From Massilia yuzhufengensis (lineage in GTDB: Bacteria > Pseudomonadota > Gammaproteobacteria > Burkholderiales > Burkholderiaceae_D), in the NCBI RefSeq assembly GCF_900112225.1, contig NZ_FOLD01000006.1:1-64000 (forward strand): DNA of 64,000 nucleotides, given 5' to 3'. Below the pieces are notes generated by a model. The model searched no databases. It saw only the letters and a list, made by a program, of their open reading frames with translations, and had not been told where the DNA came from. Positions 26,666 to 35,233 of the stretch are shown here, piece by piece. Both the position numbers and the translations under genes were made by a program. The first letter of the stretch is position 1; each line of letters begins with the position of its first letter.

Positions 26666-28345
26666 TTAGAACGCCGTCTTGAAGGTAAAGGACAGCCAGC
26701 CGCGGTCGATGACGCCAACCGACGAATTGCTGTGGGCCGCGCCCCCGGTAATCCTGCCGTTCAGTTCCCGGACGGGGAGCTTGCGGTCGGCGTACAGGAG
26801 CGAGAATTCGTACTTCGATGCGTAGGTTGCCGTGGCGCCGATCGACCAGCGCAATTCGCCCTCGGTGCCACCACCCGAGGACGGCGCGTTGCCCGACAGC
26901 CCGTAGGTGGCGCTGACAGGCAGCGCCAGGTCCCACGAAGGTAGCACATTGAGGTACTGCGGAGTGAAGCGCAGCGCCATCAGCCATGCATCTTTGGTAG
27001 AGCAACCGTCATCCTTGGTACCCGAACGCGCGACGCCGGTCCGCGAATCGACGCAGGATGCGGCGCCAACCGAGCGATACAACGCTGGATTGGTGCTGAC
27101 CTCGTCGAGGCGGTTGTAGGCCAGCTCGCCGACAAAGGTTCCCGTTGCCCAAAGGGGAGTAGCGGGCAGCATGTAGATGCCGTTGACGACGGCGTGCCAG
27201 GTGTCGCCGCGTGCGCCGGTCGGGGTTGTGATGGAAGACGGCGTGTTCAGGGCGCCGTTCTTGCGGTAGGACAGTTCAGCGCCGACGGCTACTGAATTGA
27301 TCACACGGCTAAAGCTCAGGCTGTACTGCTCGATCTTGTCCGGATACACGAACCGGGCGCGGGTCGGCAACGGTCCGCTGAAGTTCAGCAGTTGCACGCC
27401 CAGCTCCGGCGAGTAATCGTCGAAGCGGCGGTAGTAGGCGCCGAAGTTCGACTCGATCGACTCCACGTTCAGGCGGGCGCCGACGCCCCAGTTGCCATGG
27501 TCCCCCGGCTTGCGCGCCTCGATCAGCTGCGCCGCCACGCCCGGGATCGGAAACACCAGGTTGTCCGATGACGGCGCCGTGTCGGCGCCCATCAGGTAGG
27601 TGCCGGCGTGCGGGATGCGGGTCGGCTTCCACTCGTAGTAATACTGGCCGACCAGCGTCAAGGTGTCGGTGACCTGGGCGCTCAGGGCGACCTGGCCGAT
27701 CGGCAGGAACACTTCCTTGGTTTCGACACCAGGATTGATGGCGGCCTTGACGCCGTCCACCGGCGACTGCGCATACGAAATCGCATGGGCGCCGAGCAGC
27801 AGGCCTTCGCCCCAGACGTTGGTCTGGCGCCCGACCTTGATATTCAGCGGAACCGTGCCCAGGTCGACGTTGCCCCACACGAAAGCGTCCAGGATCTCGC
27901 CGGACGGTCCGTTCACGTAGCGCTGGACCTCGTTGTTGTAGGTGGCGTTGCGATAGGCAGTCAGGAAGCCGGCCGGCGAACGTACCGAATGGTCGTCGTA
28001 AGCCTGGTCATACCAGCCGGCGGCCGAGACGCGGGCGCCGATTTTGTTGCGCCAGCTGACATCGAACTCGGTCAGCACGTCGATCCGGTTGGTCACCATG
28101 TCGTGCTTGTCGAACTTCGAGTCGCCCTCGTCGTAGATGTAATTCTTCAGCAGGCGGCTGTCCTGTCCCTCCATGCGAACGCCGCCGGTGTAGCGGACGG
28201 TGGCATCCAGGCGCAGCTTGATGTCGGGGTTGGCGACGATGATTTCGGTTGCCGCAGCCGGGATGGCGCAGACAAGTGCGGCGGCTGCCGCGATGGACCG
28301 CACCGCGTGGCGGGCGATGGGTTGCATTGCACTAGCTTGGTTCAT
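26666..28345 (-). CDS. DUF1302 outer-membrane beta-barrel protein
   Basis: The 559-residue protein has a signal peptide (SIAAAAALVCAIPAAATE) and a mature part rich in alternating beta strands. It ends in Phe (SFTFKTAF), the outer-membrane insertion signal. NPDIKLRLDATVRYTGGVRM at the start of the mature part and the NIKVGRQTNVWGEGLL segment are typical of DUF1302 proteins found with steroid and aromatic-compound pathways. It is likely the outer-membrane entry channel. The ATG follows AGGAGACAG, and it is the first gene of a nine-gene operon ending with the Bcr/CflA gene. The 200-base leader (28346-28546) is AT-rich and must hold its promoter. Confidence 0.88.
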   Translation of the reverse strand: MNQASAMQPIARHAVRSIAAAAALVCAIPAAATEIIVANPDIKLRLDATVRYTGGVRMEGQDSRLLKNYIYDEGDSKFDKHDMVTNRIDVLTEFDVSWRNKIGARVSAAGWYDQAYDDHSVRSPAGFLTAYRNATYNNEVQRYVNGPSGEILDAFVWGNVDLGTVPLNIKVGRQTNVWGEGLLLGAHAISYAQSPVDGVKAAINPGVETKEVFLPIGQVALSAQVTDTLTLVGQYYYEWKPTRIPHAGTYLMGADTAPSSDNLVFPIPGVAAQLIEARKPGDHGNWGVGARLNVESIESNFGAYYRRFDDYSPELGVQLLNFSGPLPTRARFVYPDKIEQYSLSFSRVINSVAVGAELSYRKNGALNTPSSITTPTGARGDTWHAVVNGIYMLPATPLWATGTFVGELAYNRLDEVSTNPALYRSVGAASCVDSRTGVARSGTKDDGCSTKDAWLMALRFTPQYLNVLPSWDLALPVSATYGLSGNAPSSGGGTEGELRWSIGATATYASKYEFSLLYADRKLPVRELNGRITGGAAHSNSSVGVIDRGWLSFTFKTAF

Positions 28346-28546
28346 GGAACTGTCTCCTGTTTTAGCGTTTGGACCGCTTTTTAGAATCGTTCAGCACTGC
28401 CTGCTTGTTCTTCCAGTGAACCGTGCTGCTCGACTGTCTTCGGCCCAACGGAAACGAGACTCGTGATGCGAATTCATTGTAGCCCGATTATCCGGATTAT
28501 TCTACTGTTCGATTAACATTCTGTATTGAGAATTTTCGTATCGTAT

Positions 28547-29398
28547 TCACGGCTCTGCCCTACTATTGTTGCGGGCCTTGGCCATCTCGGTAAATTCGCG
28601 CTTGAGCGTGGGGTAATACGCGATCTGCCCCTGCAGGCCGCCGCTGATGTCGATCGAGGCCGCGCTGATGAAAGAGGCGTAGTCGCTGGCCAGGAACATG
28701 GCCATCCCGGCCACGTCCTCCGGCTTGCCGAAACGCCCCAGCGGCACCACCTTGAGCGCCATCGCATCGAATTCCTCGCGCGACACACCCGGCCCGGCCT
28801 CGGCATAGTGGCGGTCCCACTGGCCGGTGTCGATCCAGCCCATGTTGAGCGAGTTGACGAGGATGTTGTCCTTTGCCAGCGACATGCCGAGCGACTTGGA
28901 AAGCGCCAGGCAGGCGGCGCGGTTGATGACCGACGGGATGCCATCCGGCGTCGGGAAGGCGCCGGCCAGTGCGTTGATCTCGATGATCCGTCCCCAGCGC
29001 TGGCGCCGCATGTGCGGCACGACCGCCTGCACGAAGCGAAAATGCCCCATCTGAAGGATATTCGCGTGTTCGAGGATCTGCTCCGGGGTGAGCGTGTCGA
29101 GGTTGCCCCCACGCCCCTGCCCTGCATTGTTCACCAGGACATCGACGCCGCCCCAGGTGCCGGCCACTTCGTCGACGAACGCCTTGACGCCGGCGCTGTC
29201 GGTCACGTCCACCGCGCGCGCGATGACGGCCTGCGCCCGCGCCGCCAGTTCGCCTCCGGTGGCCTCGATGGCGTCCGGGCTGCGGGCGCAGACCGCGACC
29301 CGCGCGCCCTCCGCCGCGAAGCTGCGCGCGATGGCCAGGCCGATGCCGCGCGATGCGCCGGTCACGATCACCCGCTTGCCGCTCAGGTCGATGTGCAT
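28547..29398 (-). CDS. SDR-family protein with a non-canonical active site
   Basis: The 283-residue SDR has TGASRGIG, NNAG, and the C-terminal SGGLQG of the family. The catalytic YxxxK is not present: the aligned stretch IPSVINRAACLALSKSL has Ser and Arg where Tyr and Lys are expected. The SDR fold and cofactor site are clear, but standard proton-relay chemistry is doubtful. It is the last gene of the amidohydrolase-FAH-HAD-thiolase operon, after a gap of about 70 bases. Confidence 0.85.
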   Translation of the reverse strand: MHIDLSGKRVIVTGASRGIGLAIARSFAAEGARVAVCARSPDAIEATGGELAARAQAVIARAVDVTDSAGVKAFVDEVAGTWGGVDVLVNNAGQGRGGNLDTLTPEQILEHANILQMGHFRFVQAVVPHMRRQRWGRIIEINALAGAFPTPDGIPSVINRAACLALSKSLGMSLAKDNILVNSLNMGWIDTGQWDRHYAEAGPGVSREEFDAMALKVVPLGRFGKPEDVAGMAMFLASDYASFISAASIDISGGLQGQIAYYPTLKREFTEMAKARNNSRAEP

Positions 29399-29471
29399 TG
29401 CTGTCTCCTTGTTATAGGGTCTGCTGCTTGCGGCGGCCGGTTCTGTGCCGGCCTGCCGCGCGTTTGCCGTG

Positions 29472-30644
29472 CTAGAGGCGCTCGATCAGGGTCGCCGTCC
29501 CCATGCCGCCGGCGCAGCAGATCGCCTGCAGGCCATAGCGCGCTCCCCGCCGTTCGAGTTCGTGCAGGAGCGAGGTCATGATCCGGGCCCCGCTGGCGCC
29601 CAGTGGATGGCCGAGCGCGATCGCCCCGCCATTCACATTCAGCTTGTCGTGCGACACGCCCAGTTCCTGCGCCCACATCAGCGGCACCGGCGCGAAGGCT
29701 TCGTTCACTTCGAACAGGTCGATATCGTCCACGCCCAGGCCGGCCTGCGCCAGCACCTTGCGGGTTGCCGCCACCGGACCAGTCAGCATCAGGGTCGGGT
29801 CGGAGCCGACTGTGGTGAAGGCGCGGATGCGCGCGCGTGGCTTGACGCGCAGCCGGTCTACCGCGGCGCCCGACATCAGGAGCAGGACCGCCGCGCCGTC
29901 CGAAATCTGGGAGGAATTGCCGGCCGTGAGTTTGCCGTCGGCGCGAAAACTCGTCTTGAGCGTCGCGAGCTTCTCCACATTGGTGCCCGGGCGGATGGTC
30001 TCGTCGGCGCTCAAACTGTCGGGGGCCGGTTCGGCGTAGGCCGCGTCCTTCAACGCGGCCACCGGCACCTCGACGATCTCGCGCTCGAACCAGCCGGCTG
30101 CGCTGGCCGCGGCGGCGCGGCGGTGGCTCTCGGCCGCATAGGCGTCGAGCTGCTCGCGGCCGAGCTTCCACTGGTCCGCCACGCGCTCGGCCGCCTCGCC
30201 CTGGCTGGTCAGCTCGTAGGCGTTCGAGGCCAGCGCACCGAAGGCCTCGCCGTAGATTTCGCGATTGCCGCCCATGCGCACCCGGCTCATGTTCTCGGCC
30301 CCGCCCGCTACCACCACGTCGGCGCTGCCGGCGGCGATCAGGCCGGCGGCCATGTGCACGGCCACCTCGCCCGAGCCGCACTTGCGGTCGATCGTCAGGC
30401 CCGGGATCTTTGCAGGCCAGCCGGCGCCGAGCACCGAGGTGCGGGCGATGTTGGCCGACTGCTCGCCGACCTGGGTGACGCAGCCCAGGATGACGTCATC
30501 CACTTCGGCGGCGTCGACGCCGGCGCGCGCCAGCAGCGCGCCGAGCAGGTGCGCGCCCAGGTGGTCGGCGCGCACCCCGGCCAGGCTGCCTTTGTACTTG
30601 CCGACCGGCGTGCGCACCGCTTCCACGATATACACGTCGCTCAT
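29472..30644 (-). CDS. Acetyl-CoA acetyltransferase (thiolase)
   Basis: The 390-residue thiolase has all catalytic residues: nucleophile C89 in DRKCGSG, H346 in IALGHPLGASGAR and C377 in ICCAGGMG. It should cleave 3-oxoacyl-CoA intermediates with CoA. The ATG at 30644 overlaps the stop of the 3-hydroxyacyl-CoA dehydrogenase gene (ATGA), so dehydrogenase and thiolase are made together, as in the last two steps of beta-oxidation. Confidence 0.94.
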   Translation of the reverse strand: MSDVYIVEAVRTPVGKYKGSLAGVRADHLGAHLLGALLARAGVDAAEVDDVILGCVTQVGEQSANIARTSVLGAGWPAKIPGLTIDRKCGSGEVAVHMAAGLIAAGSADVVVAGGAENMSRVRMGGNREIYGEAFGALASNAYELTSQGEAAERVADQWKLGREQLDAYAAESHRRAAAASAAGWFEREIVEVPVAALKDAAYAEPAPDSLSADETIRPGTNVEKLATLKTSFRADGKLTAGNSSQISDGAAVLLLMSGAAVDRLRVKPRARIRAFTTVGSDPTLMLTGPVAATRKVLAQAGLGVDDIDLFEVNEAFAPVPLMWAQELGVSHDKLNVNGGAIALGHPLGASGARIMTSLLHELERRGARYGLQAICCAGGMGTATLIERL

Positions 30645-31546
30645 AGATTGCTCGCCTTCAGGCCCGAACCGGCCACGCGCTGCCCGGCCGCGTCGTACTG
30701 GTAGACCCCGTGCCCGGTCTTGCGGCCGTGGCGTCCGGCGGCGACCATCTTGATGATCAGCGGGCACGGACGGAATTTCTCGCCCAGCGTCGCATGCAGG
30801 TAGCGCAGCACCGACAGGCGGGTGTCCCAGCCGGTCAGGTCGCCCAGCTCGAGGGGGCCCATTGGGTGGTTGAAACCCATGCGCAGCGCGGTGTCGATGT
30901 CCTCGGCGCTGGCGGTGCCCTCCTGCAGCATCCACATCGCTTCGTTGCCGAGCATGGCCGACATGCGGCTGGTGGTCAGCCCTGGCGACTCGTTGACCAG
31001 GATCGAGGTCTTGCCGATGGCGTCGACCCAGGCCCGGGTGCGCGCCACGGTCGCCGCATCGGTGGCGATGCCGAGCACCAGCTCGACCAGCTTCATCTTG
31101 TGGACCGGATTAAAGAAATGCATCCCGATCACCCGTTCCGGCCGTTGCACCGAAGCGGCAATCTCGGTCACCGACAGCGCCGAGGTGTTGGTCGCCACCA
31201 GCGCGTCTTCCAGCAGCAGCGGCACGGCTTCGGCCAGCACCGCCTTCTTCACCGCCAGGTTTTCGGACACGGTTTCCACCAGCAGGCTGGCGCCGGGGGC
31301 GCCGTCGGCCAGCGAGGTGTGAATCGTGAGGCGCGCCTTGGCCGCCTCGGCCAGGTCCGGCGCCAGCTTGCCGAGCTTCACCCCGCCGTCGAGGATCGCG
31401 TGGATGTTCTGGAGCGCTTTTTCCAGGGCCTGGCCATTGCTGTCGACCAGGCGGGTCGGAAAACCGCTGCCGGCGAAGGCGTGCGCGATGCCGGTACCCA
31501 TCAGGCCGGCGCCGACCACCACCACGGATTGGTTCTTGTCGATCAT
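30641..31546 (-). CDS. 3-hydroxyacyl-CoA dehydrogenase
   Basis: The 301-residue enzyme has the N-terminal NAD site VVVVGAGLMGTGIAHAF, the catalytic His in GMHFFNPVHKMKLVELV and the C-terminal dimer domain with GFNHPMGPLELGDLTGWDT. There is no fused hydratase, so it is the stand-alone form. It oxidises 3-hydroxyacyl-CoA to 3-oxoacyl-CoA. The ATG at 31546 follows GAGGAGACAAAC. Confidence 0.94.
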   Translation of the reverse strand: MIDKNQSVVVVGAGLMGTGIAHAFAGSGFPTRLVDSNGQALEKALQNIHAILDGGVKLGKLAPDLAEAAKARLTIHTSLADGAPGASLLVETVSENLAVKKAVLAEAVPLLLEDALVATNTSALSVTEIAASVQRPERVIGMHFFNPVHKMKLVELVLGIATDAATVARTRAWVDAIGKTSILVNESPGLTTSRMSAMLGNEAMWMLQEGTASAEDIDTALRMGFNHPMGPLELGDLTGWDTRLSVLRYLHATLGEKFRPCPLIIKMVAAGRHGRKTGHGVYQYDAAGQRVAGSGLKASNL

Positions 31547-31556
31547 GTTTGTCTCC

Positions 31557-32429
31557 TCATGCGCCGGACCGGGGCCCGACGACGTTGCTGATGGCGCCAA
31601 TGCCTTCGACGCTGGCTTCGACCACGTCGCCCGGCTCCAGGAACAGTCCCGTGCCCTGCCCCACGCCGGCCGGTGAACCGGTGAACATGATGTCGCCAGC
31701 GGCAAAGCTGGAGCGGGCCTGGACGAAGCGCACCAGCTGCGCCACGTCCCAGGTCATTTCCGCCGTGCTGGCATCCTGGCGCACCTGGCCGTTCACCTTG
31801 AGCGTCAAGCGCAGCTGCGGGCTGCCCGGCGCGAACTCGTCGCGCGTGACGATCCACGGGCCCACCCCGGTACTGCGGTCCTGGCTCTTCGCCGCGAACA
31901 GGTCCATGCCGATCCCGGCCGGCCCGCTCCTCTGCAGGTCGCGCGCCGACACGTCGTTGCCGACCATATAACCCAGCACCGCGGCGAGCGGATCGGCGTC
32001 AATGATGGCGCCGTCCCCGATCACCACGACCAGCTCCACCTCGTGGTCGAGCTCCTTCGTCAGCGGCGGGTAGCGGATCGGGTCGTTGGCGCCGATCAGG
32101 GCGCCATAGGCCTTCAGGAAGGCGATCGGCTGCTGCGGCGTCCTGAGGCCGAAATCGGCCGCAAGGTGCTTGGCGTAGTTGGCGCCGGCCACGACCACGC
32201 GGTTGACCGGCTCGACCGGCGGCAACAGGCGCAGGCCTGCCAGCGGACGGGCCGGACCGGCGAACGGCAGCGCATCCTCGCCGGCGGCGGCGCGACCCGA
32301 GGCGATCGCGCGAGTGAGCGCCGGCCCCCAGTCGGCAAACGCGCCGGCGATCGGGCGCACCGAGCCCGCCTCGCTGTCGACCAGCGCCCAGAACGGGGCG
32401 CCGTCGCCCGCGCAGCGTGCGATCTTCAT
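31557..32429 (-). CDS. Fumarylacetoacetate hydrolase-family enzyme (first copy)
   Basis: The 290-residue FAH-fold enzyme has the metal ligands in LDHEVELVVVIGDGA and the loop NDVSARDLQRSGPAGIGMDL. It also has GDIMFTGSPAGVGQGTGLFL, typical of 2-hydroxyhepta-2,4-diene-dioate isomerases, oxaloacetate decarboxylases and acylpyruvases. A role after ring cleavage (hydration, isomerisation or C-C hydrolysis) is likely. Its ATG overlaps the stop of the amidohydrolase gene (ATGA). Confidence 0.88.
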   Translation of the reverse strand: MKIARCAGDGAPFWALVDSEAGSVRPIAGAFADWGPALTRAIASGRAAAGEDALPFAGPARPLAGLRLLPPVEPVNRVVVAGANYAKHLAADFGLRTPQQPIAFLKAYGALIGANDPIRYPPLTKELDHEVELVVVIGDGAIIDADPLAAVLGYMVGNDVSARDLQRSGPAGIGMDLFAAKSQDRSTGVGPWIVTRDEFAPGSPQLRLTLKVNGQVRQDASTAEMTWDVAQLVRFVQARSSFAAGDIMFTGSPAGVGQGTGLFLEPGDVVEASVEGIGAISNVVGPRSGA

Positions 32430-33520
32430 GCTGCCAGCGCCGCTGGCTTGGCCGGCTCGACCAGCGTGGCCGGGTCGATGTGGAGCAGCTCGCAGGCGTT
32501 CTTCCAGCGGATCTTCTGCAGGTCCTCGTCGGAAATGCGCAGGCCGTCGGTCAGGTCGTGGCGCACCGCGTCGCTGCCGCCGAAGTTCGAGCCGTACAGC
32601 ACGCGGTCGGCGCCGATGATCTCGACCATCGCCTGGCGCATCGGCAGCTCGTGCAGCTCGACGTCGAAGTAGAAGTTGTTCATGTAGTCCAGCACCGGCT
32701 TCTTGTTGTGCGCGACGTCCAGGTTGGGATTGGTCTGCGCCAGGCGGCCCAGCTGGTAGGGAACGAAACCGCCGCCATGGGTGATGTAGACCTTCAGCTT
32801 CGGGAAGCGGTCGAACACGCCGCCATTGATCATGTTCCAGAAGCACTTGGTCTCGTCGTAGTTCATGCCGACGATGGCGGTAGTCTCGTAGCGGTCGGTG
32901 TTGGCATCCTCGCCCCAGGTCACCGACTGGTTATAGCCGTGCACGAACATCGGCAGGTCGAGGTCGCACAGGGCTTCCCAGACCGGGTCCATCTCGGGGG
33001 AGTCGAATTCGAGCCCCCCGAAATTGGCGCCGCCCGCCACCAGGCCCTTGGCGCCGAGCGTGGTGCAGGCGCGGCGAATTTCCTTGGCCGCCTCCACCGG
33101 CACGTTGAGCGGCGCATGGGCCCAAGCCATCAGGCGGTTCGGGGCGGCGGAGCAGTATTCGGCCAGGACGTCGTTGACCTTTTGCGCGAATGGCACCCCG
33201 AACTCGGCATCGGCCCAGTACATGTAGCAGTGCGAAGGCACCGACACCACCTGGGCGCTCTGCCCGGCCGCATCCATGCCGGCCAGGCGGGTCTTCGGAT
33301 CGGCCCAGCGCGCCAGGTACTGGTTGATGTCGAGGGTCTTGCCTTCGGCGCGCGCCTTCTGCAGGGCGGCGCGGCGCTCGGGCGAACCGAGCGACAGGAT
33401 CCAGTGGCCGACGCGCAGCTTGATGTCGCCATCCGGGCGCTGCTCGAAGAACGGACCCCAGTGCGGGTGCTGGTTGTAGTAATCCGGATGGGGGGCGTGG
33501 GCGTGAAGGTCGATGAGCAT
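32426..33520 (-). CDS. Amidohydrolase 2-family protein (ACMSD-like, first copy)
   Basis: The 364-residue TIM-barrel metal-dependent hydrolase or decarboxylase has HxH in LIDLHAHAP, His in MFVHGYN, His in VYITHGGGFVPYQLGRL and the final motif VLYGSNFGGSD. The subgroup includes ACMSD and gamma-resorcylate decarboxylases, and C-C hydrolases of meta-cleavage pathways. It is the first gene of a five-gene minus-strand operon whose promoter region carries the shared dyad. Confidence 0.88.
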   Translation of the reverse strand: MLIDLHAHAPHPDYYNQHPHWGPFFEQRPDGDIKLRVGHWILSLGSPERRAALQKARAEGKTLDINQYLARWADPKTRLAGMDAAGQSAQVVSVPSHCYMYWADAEFGVPFAQKVNDVLAEYCSAAPNRLMAWAHAPLNVPVEAAKEIRRACTTLGAKGLVAGGANFGGLEFDSPEMDPVWEALCDLDLPMFVHGYNQSVTWGEDANTDRYETTAIVGMNYDETKCFWNMINGGVFDRFPKLKVYITHGGGFVPYQLGRLAQTNPNLDVAHNKKPVLDYMNNFYFDVELHELPMRQAMVEIIGADRVLYGSNFGGSDAVRHDLTDGLRISDEDLQKIRWKNACELLHIDPATLVEPAKPAALAA

Positions 33521-33641
33521 GTGGTGTCTCCCTGTGACGATTGGTTATCCCGACAGCAGGCGCATTGGCCGGACACAACACATGTCTCCATCCCGCGGCA
33601 CTCGGTCGGTGCTTTTGCATCAGGACCTATATTGCCAAAAA

Positions 33642-33663
33642 TGGACAGAAATGGCAAATGTGT
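33642..33663 (-). promoter_or_regulatory. Shared dyad element upstream of the amidohydrolase operon
   Basis: On the minus strand ACACATTTGCCATTTCTGT (ACA-N13-TGT) follows GTTAA and directly abuts the tetR stop codon. A second, imperfect repeat TTGCCA/TGGCAA (33632-33657) overlaps it. It lies about 125 bases before the start codon at 33520. Confidence 0.5.
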
Positions 33664-34302
33664 TTAACTTTTATTTTGCGCGGTGTCGCCTGACTCGCAC
33701 TCGACGATCGAATACAGGAAGCTCACGATGCGCTGCACCCCGTCTTCCGGACGCTGGTTGGGCACCACCAGCTCGCTCAGCACGCAGCGGATCAACAGTT
33801 CGCAGATCAGTTCGCGGTCGGTGCGGATGCCCAGGCGCCGGTCCCAGGCGTCGAACACGATCCGCATCAGGTCGTCGATGCGCACCAGCGATTCGTTGAA
33901 CAGGCGGCCGAACAGGCGCAGCGTGTATTCGGGCGCGGCGCGCAGCAGCAGGCGCGCCTGGCCATGCGCGGCATAGTCGTCGAGGTAGCGCACCAGCGCA
34001 TGGAAGCGCGCGGTCGGCTCGGCATACGGCGCCACAGCCTCTATCATCGCTTGCTGGAACGAGGCGCGCTTGTGGCGCGCGAAGGCGTCGAGCAGCTCGT
34101 CCTGCGAAGCGAAATACCGGTAGAAGGTGCCGCGCGAGATCCCGGCCAGCATACAGACGTCGAGGATGGAGATCCGGTCGGAACCTTCGCGCAGCACCAT
34201 CTTCTCGGTCGCCGCGAGGATTGCCGCGATCGTGGTTTCGGCGCGGCGGTTGCGCTTGCCCGCCGTGTCGCCGCTGGCCTTGTCGCGCTTGACTGCTTGC
34301 AT
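33664..34302 (-). CDS. TetR-family transcriptional regulator
   Basis: The 212-residue regulator has an N-terminal helix-turn-helix of the TetR type (residues about 25-65: ILDVCMLAGISRGTFYRYFA, SQDELLDAFARH) and a helical ligand-binding C-terminus. It lies 32 bases downstream of an SDR gene and so is probably transcribed from the SDR promoter, which carries the shared ACA-N13-TGT dyad. Autoregulation is therefore likely, and it is my first candidate for the regulator of the whole cluster. Confidence 0.92.
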   Translation of the reverse strand: MQAVKRDKASGDTAGKRNRRAETTIAAILAATEKMVLREGSDRISILDVCMLAGISRGTFYRYFASQDELLDAFARHKRASFQQAMIEAVAPYAEPTARFHALVRYLDDYAAHGQARLLLRAAPEYTLRLFGRLFNESLVRIDDLMRIVFDAWDRRLGIRTDRELICELLIRCVLSELVVPNQRPEDGVQRIVSFLYSIVECESGDTAQNKS

Positions 34303-34334
34303 CGTGAGGCCTGTATCGTGGGTTGGTGCTGGGC

Positions 34335-35135
34335 TCAGTATTCGCGGACCGCCACGTTGGCGGGCCTGGAGTTATAGCCCGGCAAGTGCAGGCCGCCGTC
34401 GACGTGGAAGGATTCACCCGTCACGTAGCGCGACATGTCGCTGGACAGGAACACCACCACCGGCCCGATATCCTCTTCCGGGTCGCCGCAGCGCCCGAGC
34501 GGACGCATGGCCGCGGCGCGTTCGGCAAATCCCTCGTTCTCGGCCGCCAGCTTGTGGAAGGTGGCGCCCATGGCGGTCGGCGCGATCGCATTGACCGTGA
34601 TGTTGTAGCGCCCCCACTCGGCGGCCGCACTGCGGGTCAGGCCGACGATGCCCGCCTTGCCGGTGTTGTAGTCGGCGTGCAGCCATGCGCCCAGCTCGAC
34701 ATCGATCGAATAGAAATTGACGACCTTGCCGCCGCCGCGCTTGCGCATGTGCGGCAAGGCCGCGCGCATCGCCCACCAGCTGGCCTTGATGGTCGAGGTC
34801 AGGGTCTGCTCGAGCATCTCGTCGGTCTTGTCCTCCAGCAGCACGTTCGGGGTCGGCACGAAGGCGTTGTTGACCAGGATGTCGAGTCCGCCAAAATGCG
34901 CCACCGCCGCGTCGACGGCTGCCAGCACGGACTCCTTGCGCAGCACGTCGGTGTGTACGAACAGTGCGCGCCCGCCGAGTTCCTCGAGCTCGCGCGCCAC
35001 CGCGGCGCCGCTGTCGCGGTCGATCTCCGCGATCACCACGGCAGCGCCCTCGCGCGCGAAACGGCGTGCCACGCCACGTCCGATGCCGCCGCCGGCCCCG
35101 GTAATCAAGGCCACTTTATCGTTCAGCAATCCCAC
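34335..35135 (-). CDS. SDR-family oxidoreductase (GTG start)
   Basis: The 266-residue SDR has TGAGGGIG, D at the end of the second strand region (IAEID), NNAF and the catalytic YNTGK. The GTG at 35135 was chosen because it is preceded by GAGGAGACGACT and the protein then begins VGLLNDKVALITG; longer frames run into the promoter. It is the first gene of a two-gene operon with tetR and divergent from the DUF2889 gene. Confidence 0.88.
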   Translation of the reverse strand: MGLLNDKVALITGAGGGIGRGVARRFAREGAAVVIAEIDRDSGAAVARELEELGGRALFVHTDVLRKESVLAAVDAAVAHFGGLDILVNNAFVPTPNVLLEDKTDEMLEQTLTSTIKASWWAMRAALPHMRKRGGGKVVNFYSIDVELGAWLHADYNTGKAGIVGLTRSAAAEWGRYNITVNAIAPTAMGATFHKLAAENEGFAERAAAMRPLGRCGDPEEDIGPVVVFLSSDMSRYVTGESFHVDGGLHLPGYNSRPANVAVREY

Positions 35136-35176
35136 AGTCGTCTCCTCGGTATCGAATCGTTCGGGTATATTATTAG

Positions 35177-35198
35177 ACAGTTTTTCTGTTATTGTACA
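35177..35198. promoter_or_regulatory. Shared dyad element in the SDR-tetR / DUF2889 divergent promoter
   Basis: ACAGTTTTTCTGTTATTGT has the ACA-N13-TGT form and is followed by ACA. It lies 36 bases before the DUF2889 start (35234) and about 42 bases from the SDR start (35135), so one bound protein could control both directions. Confidence 0.55.
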
Positions 35199-35233
35199 CA
35201 TTCATTCCCACAACCCCTACCAGGAATTACACC

